A stretch of DNA of 64,000 nucleotides from contig JASBZA010000002.1 of NCBI GenBank assembly GCA_029983685.1, forward strand, positions 1 through 64,000, in the 5' to 3' direction. Shown piece after piece: positions 52,742 through 61,417 of the stretch. Each line of letters starts with the position of its first letter. Position 1 is the stretch's first letter. The translations under genes were made by a program, and so were the position numbers. The notes below the pieces were generated by a model. The model was not told where the DNA came from. It did not search any database and saw only the letters and a list, made by a program, of their open reading frames with translations. The DNA is from Oscillospiraceae bacterium (GTDB lineage: Bacteria > Bacillota > Clostridia > Saccharofermentanales > Fastidiosipilaceae).

Positions 52742-53116
52742 CAAATCAAAATCCTCATTGAGCAAATCGAGTTCACGGAAAAGAAAATCCAGGAGATTAA
52801 TCGAAAAATTGAGTAACAACTAAAGAAACTTAACTCGGTCATGCTAACTATCCTGGGCATTGACCCTTCTACCAAAGCCATTATCCTAGGGTAAATCGAA
52901 GATATCAATCGTTTCTCCAGTCCTATAAAAATCGTGGCTTTTGTCGGCATCGATTCAACCGCTTCTCAATCGAGAAGCTTTTCCGGGCAACACAATCGAT
53001 TGTCCTAGAAAGGCTCACCTTATGTCGTCTAGATATCTGCCGTAGTGGGTACACGTTGTGATCAGGTCTTCAAAGCCTTTTACGAGAAAAATTATTTTAG
53101 AGATTTTTATATTTAG
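52742..53116 (+). pseudogene. Decayed IS110-family transposase (C-terminal part)
   Basis: One plus-strand frame reads through a coiled region, then TILGIDPSTKAIILG, IEDINRFSSPIKIVAFVGID, SGQHNRLS, KGSPYVV and AFYEKNYF. This is the order and content of the C-terminal (transposase_20) domain of IS110/IS1111 transposases. The frame has four internal stops (TAA, TAA, TAG, TAG) and the N-terminal DEDD domain is missing, so the element is dead. No terminal repeats were identified. Confidence 0.8.
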
Positions 53117-53149
53117 TGATATTGTGAAAATTTTAAGATTCCTAGAAAA

Positions 53150-53183
53150 CCCCTTATTTCATGTTTTTACGCCAAATAAGGGG
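53150..53183 (-). terminator. Terminator of the last sulfatase gene
   Basis: CCCCTTATTT (53150-53159) pairs perfectly with AAATAAGGGG (53174-53183). On the minus strand it is followed by TTTTC. It lies 37 nt after the sulfatase stop codon. Confidence 0.75.
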
Positions 53184-53219
53184 CTTCTGCATTGCTCTCA
53201 AACATAAGAAATATCTATT

Positions 53220-54647
53220 TCAAATGTAATCGTAAATAGGCACCTCATCACCCGAAGCGGCAATTTCCTCTCGAAGACGATTTCTAAGTAGCCTCACCTG
53301 ATTGGCATAGGCCTCTTCCTCTACGAGATTTTTAAGCTGAAGCGGATCCGTTTCACGGTCAAAAAGCTCCCACCAAATTTTAGGCGCCTCATTCTCCTTC
53401 AACAAGTAAAACGCGGCAAAGGTATATTTAGGCGTTCTAAGCCCAACGTGTGGATAAACATTATGCTCACTAGGGTAGTCCATATAGTGATAGTAAATCA
53501 CATCACGCCCCTCGGCGGGAATGCGCGCCGTTCGATTTATTTCACTCCAGCTTTCACCATCTTTTAGCTCCAAGACATCAAGAAAGCTTTTGCCATCACA
53601 GTCAAAACGTTTGACGGGTATATCGCAAAAATCTAAGAGCGTCGCGGCGAAATCGATATTTGAAACTTGTGCCTCCACCACTTGACCAGCTTTAATCTTT
53701 GCTGGATATTGAACAAGAAAAGGCATGCGAATCGACTCTTCATAGATAAATCGTTTGTCAAACCACCCGTGTTCGCCTGTATAAAAGCCCTGATCCGATG
53801 TGTAAATCAAAACCGTGTCTTCGTAGATGCCTTCTTCTTTCAGACATCTTAACATTTCTCCGACCGCATCATCAACGGACTTGAGAACAGCGGAATAATC
53901 ACGCATATAACGCTGATAAATCCAGTCTTTTTTGTCCTGTAATGTGGAAAAAACTGGCATCTCATATTTATAATCTCGTTGTGTCATCTGTTCAATACGC
54001 ATTTTGGCCGCCTTGGCTGCCGGGGAACGCCCCTCATAATCATCGTCATAATTGGCAGGATGTGGGAATACAATATCTTCAAAATAATTTTCATATTTTT
54101 TAGAAGGCACCCAGGGCCGATGTGGCGCCTTATGCCATGAGAGAAGAAAGAATGGACGTTCTTTATCACGGTTACGAATAAAGTCAAGGGATTTTTCTGA
54201 AATGAGATCCGTTGCATAACCTTTCTCCTGGTGAATGCCCTGTTCTGACTGAAAACGCGGGTTATAATACTCTCCCTGATTAATGACAATTTCCCAGCGA
54301 TCGAAGCCCTTAGGAGTATTAGCAGTCTCATGTCCTAGATGCCACTTGCCTATCAAGGCCGTCTGATAACCCTCTGCCTGAAACACTTCCGATACCATCT
54401 GTTTCTGATTATCAATGCTATCTTCGAGAAAGCGTACACCATTTCGGATGGAGTAATCACCGGTAATAATGTTTGCACGACTCGGTGCACAAATCGAATT
54501 ATGGCAGCAACAAGCATCCAATCTCGCCCCATTTGTCGCAATTTCATCAATATGCGGTGTCGGAGCAACAATCCCCTTACAATAAGCACTAATACACTGC
54601 CATGCATGGTCATCCGTCATAATCATGACAATATTCGTTTTGCTCAT
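53220..54647 (-). CDS. Cys-type sulfatase, N-acetylglucosamine-6-sulfatase-like
   Basis: A 475-residue sulfatase. N-terminal IVMIMTDDHAW (paired Asp metal ligands), formylglycine motif CAPSR with ANIITGDYSIRNG, GKWHLG, HKAPHRPW and YTSDQGFYTGEHGWFDKRFIYEES. The SDQGFYTGEHGWFDKR form is typical of the GlcNAc-6-sulfatase/S1_11-like group, which suggests but does not prove 6-O-desulfation of hexosamine. GGAGGG lies upstream of ATG 54647. It is a single-gene unit with its own terminator, separated from the main locus by a scar and flanked by the two direct copies of the peptidase gene end, so it may have arrived or been moved separately. No signal peptide. Confidence 0.92.
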   Translation of the reverse strand: MSKTNIVMIMTDDHAWQCISAYCKGIVAPTPHIDEIATNGARLDACCCHNSICAPSRANIITGDYSIRNGVRFLEDSIDNQKQMVSEVFQAEGYQTALIGKWHLGHETANTPKGFDRWEIVINQGEYYNPRFQSEQGIHQEKGYATDLISEKSLDFIRNRDKERPFFLLSWHKAPHRPWVPSKKYENYFEDIVFPHPANYDDDYEGRSPAAKAAKMRIEQMTQRDYKYEMPVFSTLQDKKDWIYQRYMRDYSAVLKSVDDAVGEMLRCLKEEGIYEDTVLIYTSDQGFYTGEHGWFDKRFIYEESIRMPFLVQYPAKIKAGQVVEAQVSNIDFAATLLDFCDIPVKRFDCDGKSFLDVLELKDGESWSEINRTARIPAEGRDVIYYHYMDYPSEHNVYPHVGLRTPKYTFAAFYLLKENEAPKIWWELFDRETDPLQLKNLVEEEAYANQVRLLRNRLREEIAASGDEVPIYDYI

Positions 54648-54937
54648 ACCCTAAATCCCTCCATATTTCTAATCAATTTACATAATTGTTTTCTGAAAAT
54701 AACCCACGTCCTGGTCCTACGTCAAGAAAAAGGAGTGATTTAACTCGTAAAGTTCTAAATAACCATTCTTTCTGTTTGCTTTAATTCTCTGCGTACAATT
54801 CGTCAAGCCGCTGAGATGATAAGTACAATGAGGATGTGGACAAAAAGTTATATTTCAGAAAGGGATTAGAGATATCTATGATAGGCGACACAATTCCTTT
54901 CGCAGGGTCTTTTCATAGCCAGTTTACTGATTATCCT
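54648..54937. other. Intergenic region without a recognised gene
   Basis: 290 nt between the sulfatase start and the peptidase stop. Contains a TTGACG box on the minus strand near 54720 without a convincing -10. A plus-strand open frame from about 54836 runs into the 3' end of the peptidase gene and has no family resemblance. Nothing further supported. Confidence 0.4.
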
Positions 54938-56977
54938 TTAGGAACCATACTTGATTATATCAACGAAAATCAGGAAGGGGAAGAAAACATAGCGCCAGAC
55001 ACGGCTCTCCTGATTATCTTCGGGCCATGCAATATCCGGTGAAGGCACCACGCCTTCATCCTGACCGCGCTCTATGTCCGGCTCCGCTTCTGTGTTGTCT
55101 TCATGACTCTTATCGGGAATAAGGCCAGGATTTTCGCTGCCACTTCTTAGACCATAGCGGTCCAGAAGATTTTCAATATGCTCATGGCTCCAGAAGAAAG
55201 GGTTTTGGCCAAAATGATGAATGGCATCGGCCAAATTTTTCACTGTGTCTTCTGAGAAAACATCCGGTAAATCGACTTCATCTAACAAGGCTCTAAAAGC
55301 AAAGGCTTCCTCACCCTTGTCAGTCAATTCCAAATATTTCTCCACAGCCTCTTCGTAGTCTTCCAGCATGGCCGGAATAAAGGTCGCTGCTCCCAAAGCA
55401 GATAAGGAGTATGACAGATAATAGAAAGGCGCGTGGAATATATGGTAGAACATCCACTCACGACCTGTATTAGACCCTACACCATAGGCTTGGGCCAACT
55501 CCCGATACTTACTATCTATTTTTTCCGGCGTAAGATTGGACTCGGTGTGGGTATAGGTCTCAAACTCGTTATACATAGCCCCGGTAATGATGGACCAGAG
55601 TAAATTTATTAGATTATCCTTGACTGCAGCACCCGCCAAGTCGTCACCGTAAATGGCCCTGTAGTAGGGCATAAAGAGGACCTCCAATCCTTGCGAATGG
55701 ATTTCAGCTATATCCACATTAGACGCATTGAAGAAATTCCATCCTTCCTGTCGGACCGCTGTATTGAAATGACCGAATTCATGAATGAGTGTCGAGACCT
55801 GGGCCGAGGGCTCGTAGGGGAACTGAAAAATCATGGCCGAATGGTAAGACGGTACACTGATCGTATAAGATACCTGCTCGCTTATGCCTTCGTCTCCTAC
55901 CTTATGGAGACCCGCCTTTCGCATGTAATTAAAAGACGCTTCTAATTCGCTCGAAACACCGGCCACAAAAGGCCCCACCTGGTCCAGAAGGTCTGAGCCA
56001 TACAGGAAATTATAAGAGGACAGAGCCTCCCAGTCGTAAGAAATACTCAGATAATAGAATGTCGGGACAATATAGTCTTTAATGGCCTGATAAAGCTTGG
56101 CCAAATCCTCTCTGCTGTAATCTCGCCCTGTTGCAGTGTCCTCCGTATAGGCCAAATAATCGCTGTAGCCGCTTTCCTTGGCATAAGCATTTCTTAGTCG
56201 GACCAACTCAATATAAATATCGGCCATGCGGTCGCGACTTTTCTCTTCATCTGCCGTCCCGTTGAGGATGTCGTTCTGGAGCCCGTCAAATTCCAACTCC
56301 AGGGCATTTTGTTTTTTCACATTCTCCTCTTGCGTAGGTGTGAAGGCCAAAGAATCCGCCAAGTCTTTGTAGTAAGTCTCGCCGATAACTTTGGCCAAAA
56401 GGCCTTGCAAATCAGGGTTCTTTTGCACGCCTTGCAGTGTTTCAAGAACGAGATTAAAAGCAGAAGAGTCCAGGTCCTTGGTATATTGAAGTTCATCTTT
56501 TAAGTCCTGATCGGTCACGTTTTGGGAATACAGAAACTGAACGTTCGCGTACTGGCTGACAAATTTATCGTATTCGGCCAAAAATAAATCCAGCGCCTCT
56601 TTTGCTGTTTCCTCATCCGGCACGGCCTGAGGCTTGGTCTGGCTAATCTGTTCGGGCGTGGGCACAGTATCAAAACTTAGGCCCCACAGCCTTAGAAAAT
56701 CCAGGGCTGCCTTGTCTAATCCGGCCTTATCGTAATGCACAGAGACAATATCCTCTTCGCTAAAAGCCGGCTCTTCCCAGTCTCCGTATACATCCGTCTC
56801 AGAAGCATTGGGTAAATTGGGCCGAGGCATCTCATCGGCAAAAATCGGGACTATCAGACCGGCCAAGCTTCCTAATACAAAGACTGTGATAAGAAGAATG
56901 GCCAGAAACTGTCTGAGGCGCTCGTGCCTAGGAAGTTTTTCTTGTTTATTGCTCTTGGCAGAATGGTCTTTTCTCAT
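54938..56977 (-). CDS. M3-type zinc oligoendopeptidase, membrane/exported
   Basis: A 679-residue protein with a basic N-terminus and one membrane segment or signal anchor (about 25-48), then a helix-rich M3-like metallopeptidase body. It has the zinc motif HEFGH in STLIHEFGHFNTA (about residue 399) and a downstream acidic helix with QGLEVLFMPYY. It would cleave short peptides outside the membrane. An acidic, Asp/Glu-rich stretch (about 622-655) and a hydrophobic end (FFPFLIFVDI) close the protein. This C-terminal part is duplicated as a remnant at 52523-52705. TAGGAG precedes ATG 56977. Confidence 0.8.
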   Translation of the reverse strand: MRKDHSAKSNKQEKLPRHERLRQFLAILLITVFVLGSLAGLIVPIFADEMPRPNLPNASETDVYGDWEEPAFSEEDIVSVHYDKAGLDKAALDFLRLWGLSFDTVPTPEQISQTKPQAVPDEETAKEALDLFLAEYDKFVSQYANVQFLYSQNVTDQDLKDELQYTKDLDSSAFNLVLETLQGVQKNPDLQGLLAKVIGETYYKDLADSLAFTPTQEENVKKQNALELEFDGLQNDILNGTADEEKSRDRMADIYIELVRLRNAYAKESGYSDYLAYTEDTATGRDYSREDLAKLYQAIKDYIVPTFYYLSISYDWEALSSYNFLYGSDLLDQVGPFVAGVSSELEASFNYMRKAGLHKVGDEGISEQVSYTISVPSYHSAMIFQFPYEPSAQVSTLIHEFGHFNTAVRQEGWNFFNASNVDIAEIHSQGLEVLFMPYYRAIYGDDLAGAAVKDNLINLLWSIITGAMYNEFETYTHTESNLTPEKIDSKYRELAQAYGVGSNTGREWMFYHIFHAPFYYLSYSLSALGAATFIPAMLEDYEEAVEKYLELTDKGEEAFAFRALLDEVDLPDVFSEDTVKNLADAIHHFGQNPFFWSHEHIENLLDRYGLRSGSENPGLIPDKSHEDNTEAEPDIERGQDEGVVPSPDIAWPEDNQESRVWRYVFFPFLIFVDIIKYGS

Positions 56978-57192
56978 GTGAATACGCTCCTAATCAATAC
57001 TTAAATAGCCGCTACAAGGACTCCTGTAAGCATTTCAATCTTGTCACACATAATAGCATGTAAGAGGCCTTGCATAGTAGAATAAGTATTACGAAGTTAT
57101 AGCATTATTTTTTCAGGTCCGGAGTCTCATACCAGATTATTAAATATGTATCTGATAAAATACAGAGAAGACTAATTGACGAGGAGAACATT

Positions 57193-58716
57193 ATGGCAAA
57201 TGCTGTTATCTTACAAACTTTTGAATGGGAAATGGGAGCCGAAGGTGATTTTTATAAGCACCTGGCCCGGATGGCGCCGGCTTTGGCCCGAAGAGGCTTT
57301 GATGCCGTCTGGCTTCCACCCGCCTCTAAAGCCACAAGCGTAAACGATGTAGGCTACGGCATATACGACCTCTACGACTTAGGAGAATTCGATCAAAAAG
57401 GGCAAATTCGAACCAAGTACGGCACTAAGGAAGAACTCCTCGATGCTATTAAGGCACTCCAAGACCAGGGCATTAAGGTCAATATGGATGTGGTTATCAA
57501 TCACAAGGCCGGGGCCGACTATACCGAAACATTTCTAGCCCAGCCTGTCCAGATGGATAATCGTAACGAGCCTGCCGGTGAAGAAAGGGATATCGATGGC
57601 TGGACCGGTTTTAACTTTCCCGGCCGGCAAGACAAGTATTCTGATTTTCATTGGAATTTTAACCATTTCACCGGCGTAGATTTTGACCAAAAGACCGGTG
57701 AAAAGGGTATCTTCCGTATCCTGGGAGATAACAAGAATTGGGCCGAAGGCGTTTCTCACGAAAATGGCAACTTCGACTATCTCATGTTTGCCGATATAAA
57801 CCACCAACACCCCGACGTCCAAAAAGACCTCTACCGATGGGTAGACTGGATGGTGAATGAGACATCCTGCGATGGGCTTCGTTTTGATGCTTTGAAGCAT
57901 ATTGATTCCGCTTTTATCAAAGACTATACCCAGTACCTGACAGATAAGTATGGCGATAAGCTCTACCTCTTTGGAGAGTTCTGGTCGCCCGGCCTAGACA
58001 GGATGTCTACCTTCCTGGAATCCACCTCTTTTAATCTGGACCTTTTCGATGTCGACTTGCATTTTAACTTCTGTCAGGCCGCCACGGACCCTAACTTCGA
58101 CCTCCGCCAAGTCTTCGATCAGAGTTTGGTCCAAAACTTCCCCATGAATACGGTGACCTTTGTGGACAACCACGATACCCAGCCCGGCCAATCCCTGGAG
58201 TCTTTCGTGGATCGCTCTTTCAAGGAAAGAGCCTATGCCCTCATCCTGCTCCGTAAAGACGGCTATCCTTGTGTCTTTGCCGGCGATTATTTCGGTATAC
58301 ATGGTGGTCCTGCCCCTCAAGAAGGCATGACAGATGAGCTAGAACGCCTCTTAGAGCTCCGAGCCTCTTACGCCTACGGCGAAGAGCGGGACTTCTTTGT
58401 AGACCCTCACTTTATCGCCTGGGCCCGGCTGGGAGACGAAACCTTCCCCTTCCAATTGGCTACGGTCATTTCCTCCGCCGGCGACGGTGCCGTCGAACTA
58501 GATTTTGGCCCCATCCATGCCGGCAAGATTTTCCGAGATTATACTGGCCGTATTGAGGACATTATTACTTTGGACGAGAACGGTAAGGCCTCCTTCCCTG
58601 TCCAAGGCCAAAGCCTGTCCTGCTGGGTGTCTCCGGATGCAAGAGACCAGGAGTCCCTGGACAAAGATTATAAAAAATTCCTAGAAAACTTGGATAGACC
58701 TAAGTTGGAGATTTAA
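57193..58716 (+). CDS. Cytoplasmic alpha-amylase (GH13)
   Basis: A 507-residue alpha-amylase of the intracellular Bacillus AmyS-like type. GH13 regions: MDVVINHKAG, GLRFDALKH with nucleophile Asp232, LFGEFW with acid/base Glu262 and FVDNHDTQPG with Asp328. There is no signal peptide, so it acts on imported maltodextrins or internal glycogen. GAGGAG precedes ATG 57193. A TGATAAAAT box about 35 nt upstream may be the -10. It is followed by a lipoprotein gene after 9 nt on the same strand. Confidence 0.95.
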   Translation: MANAVILQTFEWEMGAEGDFYKHLARMAPALARRGFDAVWLPPASKATSVNDVGYGIYDLYDLGEFDQKGQIRTKYGTKEELLDAIKALQDQGIKVNMDVVINHKAGADYTETFLAQPVQMDNRNEPAGEERDIDGWTGFNFPGRQDKYSDFHWNFNHFTGVDFDQKTGEKGIFRILGDNKNWAEGVSHENGNFDYLMFADINHQHPDVQKDLYRWVDWMVNETSCDGLRFDALKHIDSAFIKDYTQYLTDKYGDKLYLFGEFWSPGLDRMSTFLESTSFNLDLFDVDLHFNFCQAATDPNFDLRQVFDQSLVQNFPMNTVTFVDNHDTQPGQSLESFVDRSFKERAYALILLRKDGYPCVFAGDYFGIHGGPAPQEGMTDELERLLELRASYAYGEERDFFVDPHFIAWARLGDETFPFQLATVISSAGDGAVELDFGPIHAGKIFRDYTGRIEDIITLDENGKASFPVQGQSLSCWVSPDARDQESLDKDYKKFLENLDRPKLEI

Positions 58717-58725
58717 TAAAAAGCT

Positions 58726-59553
58726 ATGCTGCAACGCAATCGTAAAAATAAAACCCACAAGACCTTTATGGCTCTTAGCGCCCTATGCTTAAGCTTGGGC
58801 CTGGTTCTGGGCGGCTGTTCACTCTTTGATAGCCCCTCTAATCCGGACACAACGGTTTCGTCCGTCGGACCATCGACTTCTGAGATTAGTCTCAAAACCA
58901 CTACGACCGAATCTCTGACGACCTCGGTCCTGACCTCATCATCCGTAAATCTAACAAACACCGAGATCACGGAAGAAAGCCGCGAAACCGAGACGACCGA
59001 CAAGCCCGCTCCCACACCTGAGCCTACTACGCCCCAGACGACCCTGCCCGAAACAGAAGAAAGCAGTCTGCCGAGTCCGACACCGGTTCCGGAAGCACCT
59101 TCTAAGTCAGTCATAAAGCCTGCCGCAAGTCCCAGCCCCCTTCCTACACCTACACCCACGCCCACGCCGGCACCGGTCATGGAAGTCAGCTTCTCCATAA
59201 CCGTTGACCCTTATCTGGTCGAAAATCCCGACGAGATCAAAGACGAGGTTGCCCGTGGCATGGTCACGGCCTATAATGGGGTCTTTCGGTCCGCCTCCGC
59301 CGTTCCGATCCGAGAAGAGGATACGGCTTTAAGTGTCCTTCTGCAGATTTGCCGGCAAGAGAACATTCCATTGGAAGTAGAAGAACAGTTCTTAGGTGCC
59401 TATGTAAAAAGTATTAACCTTTTGGCCGAAAAAATGGCCGGCGGGGTTTCCGGTTGGACCTATGAAGTAAACGGCTATCAGCCACCCTTGGGTGCTGACC
59501 GTTACGAGTTAGAACCCGGCGATGTTTTGGAATGGATTTATATTAAAGGATAA
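58726..59553 (+). CDS. DUF4430-domain lipoprotein
   Basis: A 275-residue exported lipoprotein. Basic N-terminus, hydrophobic signal ending LGGC (Cys near 31), a Thr/Ser/Pro-rich linker (about 35-148) ending in a PTPTPTP repeat, then a DUF4430 domain (about 155-275). The domain has TALSVLLQICRQ and the closing SGWTYEVNGYQPPLGADRYELEPGDVLEWIY. DUF4430 is related to the C-terminal domain of cobalamin-binding intrinsic factor/transcobalamin, and bacterial members may bind cofactors or surfaces. It sits between the amylase and mntP genes. TTGGAG lies upstream of the start. Confidence 0.85.
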   Translation: MLQRNRKNKTHKTFMALSALCLSLGLVLGGCSLFDSPSNPDTTVSSVGPSTSEISLKTTTTESLTTSVLTSSSVNLTNTEITEESRETETTDKPAPTPEPTTPQTTLPETEESSLPSPTPVPEAPSKSVIKPAASPSPLPTPTPTPTPAPVMEVSFSITVDPYLVENPDEIKDEVARGMVTAYNGVFRSASAVPIREEDTALSVLLQICRQENIPLEVEEQFLGAYVKSINLLAEKMAGGVSGWTYEVNGYQPPLGADRYELEPGDVLEWIYIKG

Positions 59554-59555
59554 GC

Positions 59556-60137
59556 ATGGGAATATTAGAATTACTGCTTCTGGCCGTGGCGCTCAGTATG
59601 GACGCCTTCGCTGTTTCAATTTGTAAAGGACTTTGTTTAAGAGAGGCCAATGCCAAGGCCATGTTGACCTGCGGCGTTTGGTTCGGCCTTTTCCAGGGCC
59701 TCATGCCTCTGATTGGCTTTTATCTGGGCTCCTTATTTGCCGGAACTATACAGGCCATAGACCACTGGATTGCCTTTGCCCTTTTGGCCCTCATCGGCAT
59801 CAATATGATTCGTGAAGCCCACAAAGCCGCCCATGAAGACTACGTTTGCCCTGTCGAGGTAGACTTCTCTTTCCCGCATATGTTTACCATGGCGATCGCC
59901 ACCTCGATTGACGCTTTGGCCGTAGGTATTTCGCTCTCCTTAACCGGCGGGGTCAATATCTGGATGGCCGTCATCCTGATTGCGGTTATAACCTTCTTTT
60001 TCTCGGCCGCCGGGGTGAAAATCGGGTCAGTCTTCGGCAATAAATATGAGGCCAAAGCCCAATTTATGGGTGGCCTCGTCCTGATTCTCTTAGGAAGCAA
60101 GATATTGCTGGAGCACTTAGGCGTCATCAACTTTTAG
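59556..60137 (+). CDS. mntP: MntP manganese efflux pump
   Basis: A 193-residue membrane protein with six helices and the two MntP repeat signatures SMDAFAVSICKG (residues 14-25) and TSIDALAVGISLSL (near 112). Their Asp residues form the Mn2+ path. It exports Mn2+ from the cytoplasm. AAGGAT precedes ATG 59556, 2 nt after the DUF4430 gene stop. No yybP-ykoY riboswitch fits upstream, since the gene is embedded in an operon. Its 3' end overlaps the convergent LacI gene by 4 nt. Confidence 0.93.
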   Translation: MGILELLLLAVALSMDAFAVSICKGLCLREANAKAMLTCGVWFGLFQGLMPLIGFYLGSLFAGTIQAIDHWIAFALLALIGINMIREAHKAAHEDYVCPVEVDFSFPHMFTMAIATSIDALAVGISLSLTGGVNIWMAVILIAVITFFFSAAGVKIGSVFGNKYEAKAQFMGGLVLILLGSKILLEHLGVINF

Positions 60138-61135
60138 AGCTTTCGGACTGACTTACCTTCCACCAATCGGGGTTCGTAAATTTTAATTAAGTCTTCCTGC
60201 TTTTCCTTGTGCTCGATTTCCCGGAGCAAAATCTCCACACTTTGGCGAGCTATGGTCTCTATAGGCTGCTCGATGATGGTCAGCTGAGGATTATAGGCTT
60301 TGGCAAAACGCACATCATCAAATCCCACAAAAGACATCTCCCCGGGGATTCGCAAATCCATTTCATTAAAGGCCTGAAGCGCCCCCATCATGGTAATCAT
60401 GTTAGACGCAATAAGAGCGGTAATTTCCGGGTTGGATTCAATAATCTTATGGGCGGATTCGGCTGCGCTGTCTTGCTGTACATAGTCACAGCGGTGCACG
60501 TAAGACGTCTTTTTCTTGATACCGCGTTTGGCCAAAGCTTTATAGTAAGCAGCTTCACGCTCCCTGGCTGTCTCGATTTTCTGGTTCCCGCTAATAAAGC
60601 CGATATGGCGATGACCGTTTCGGACCAGATGGTCTACGGCCAAATCAATAGCTAGAAAGTTATCCGACTTCACCACCGGCAAGTCCTTACCCGGCATGGC
60701 CCTGTCAAACAAAACAATAGGGACCTTTTGGTTCATGGCCCGATCCAAGTGGCGTGTAGTCAGGTTCGAGGGCATATCGATGATACCGCTGACCTGTTTA
60801 GAACAAAGAAACTCCACCGCCTGCTTCTCACGTTTGATATCCAGGCCAAAGTCCACAACCAGCATGCTGTACGCATGCTCATAAAGTGAACTACTAATAG
60901 TGGCTACAACTTTGGAGAAATAGGCATCATCAATCTGAGGAATGATAACGCCTATGGTGTTGGTCTTGGCCGTCTTAAGACTCCTGGCAATATCATTTCG
61001 CTGATAATCCAGCTTTTCGATCGCTTCCTGAATCAGGATCTTATTCTGCGGCCTGACGTTACCTCCGTTGAGGTAAGAGGAAATGGTGGCAAGACCCAAG
61101 CCCGTCTCTCGGGCGATGTCCTTGATTGTACTCAT
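60134..61135 (-). CDS. LacI-family transcriptional regulator
   Basis: A 333-residue regulator: N-terminal LacI helix-turn-helix (TIKDIARETGLGLATISSYLNGG, residues 3-25) with the hinge helix near 50, then a periplasmic-binding-protein-like effector domain starting TIGVIIPQ (near 61), with FISGNQKIETAREREAAYYKAL and FVGFDDVRFAKAYNPQLT. Probably binds a sugar or purine effector; targets unknown. It is transcribed away from the amylase operon, from a promoter at 61199-61226. GAGGAGAAGG lies upstream of ATG 61135. Confidence 0.93.
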   Translation of the reverse strand: MSTIKDIARETGLGLATISSYLNGGNVRPQNKILIQEAIEKLDYQRNDIARSLKTAKTNTIGVIIPQIDDAYFSKVVATISSSLYEHAYSMLVVDFGLDIKREKQAVEFLCSKQVSGIIDMPSNLTTRHLDRAMNQKVPIVLFDRAMPGKDLPVVKSDNFLAIDLAVDHLVRNGHRHIGFISGNQKIETAREREAAYYKALAKRGIKKKTSYVHRCDYVQQDSAAESAHKIIESNPEITALIASNMITMMGALQAFNEMDLRIPGEMSFVGFDDVRFAKAYNPQLTIIEQPIETIARQSVEILLREIEHKEKQEDLIKIYEPRLVEGKSVRKL

Positions 61136-61198
61136 GAGCGCCTTCTCCTCTCTTTGCCAAATACTATATGAATTTATTAAGTTTTTTATTACTGATTT

Positions 61199-61226
61199 AT
61201 TATATGGGATTTGGCCCTTGCGTCAA
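61199..61226 (-). promoter_or_regulatory. Promoter of the LacI-family gene
   Basis: On the minus strand TTGACG (61221-61226), 16-bp spacer, TATAAT (61199-61204), about 64 nt upstream of the start. Confidence 0.7.
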
Positions 61227-61237
61227 CAAAAAGGAGA

Positions 61238-61255
61238 AAGCCTCCAAAGAGGCTT
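61238..61255. terminator. Short hairpin between divergent promoters
   Basis: AAGCCTC (61238-61244) pairs with GAGGCTT (61249-61255), loop CAAA. T-rich on both sides (TTTTT about 16 nt further on plus and close by on minus). May insulate the two divergent units. Confidence 0.4.
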
Positions 61256-61360
61256 CCTTACACACTTTTTGTGAACGAGGAAAGCCGAGCCATTATGAGT
61301 TGGTATTCCTCAACACGAAAATGCGTTTTTTGTATTTTTTATGCAAAAATCAACATTTGG

Positions 61361-61388
61361 TTGACACTTATGGTTATAAAACTATAAT
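61361..61388 (+). promoter_or_regulatory. Consensus promoter of the AAA-RloB module
   Basis: Perfect TTGACA (61361-61366), 16-bp spacer, perfect TATAAT (61383-61388), 30 nt upstream of ATG 61418. Suggests strong constitutive transcription. Confidence 0.85.
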
Positions 61389-61417
61389 AAATGCAAGAAT
61401 AGAAAGGAGCCGGCACT

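Noticed and set aside
54836..55042. Plus-strand frame that runs into the peptidase gene end
   Set aside because: No family resemblance; much of it is antisense to the peptidase C-terminus.
59130..59180. Short tandem C-C-A/C-A-C repeat resembling a microsatellite
   Set aside because: It encodes the Pro-Thr spacer of the lipoprotein and is explained by protein sequence.
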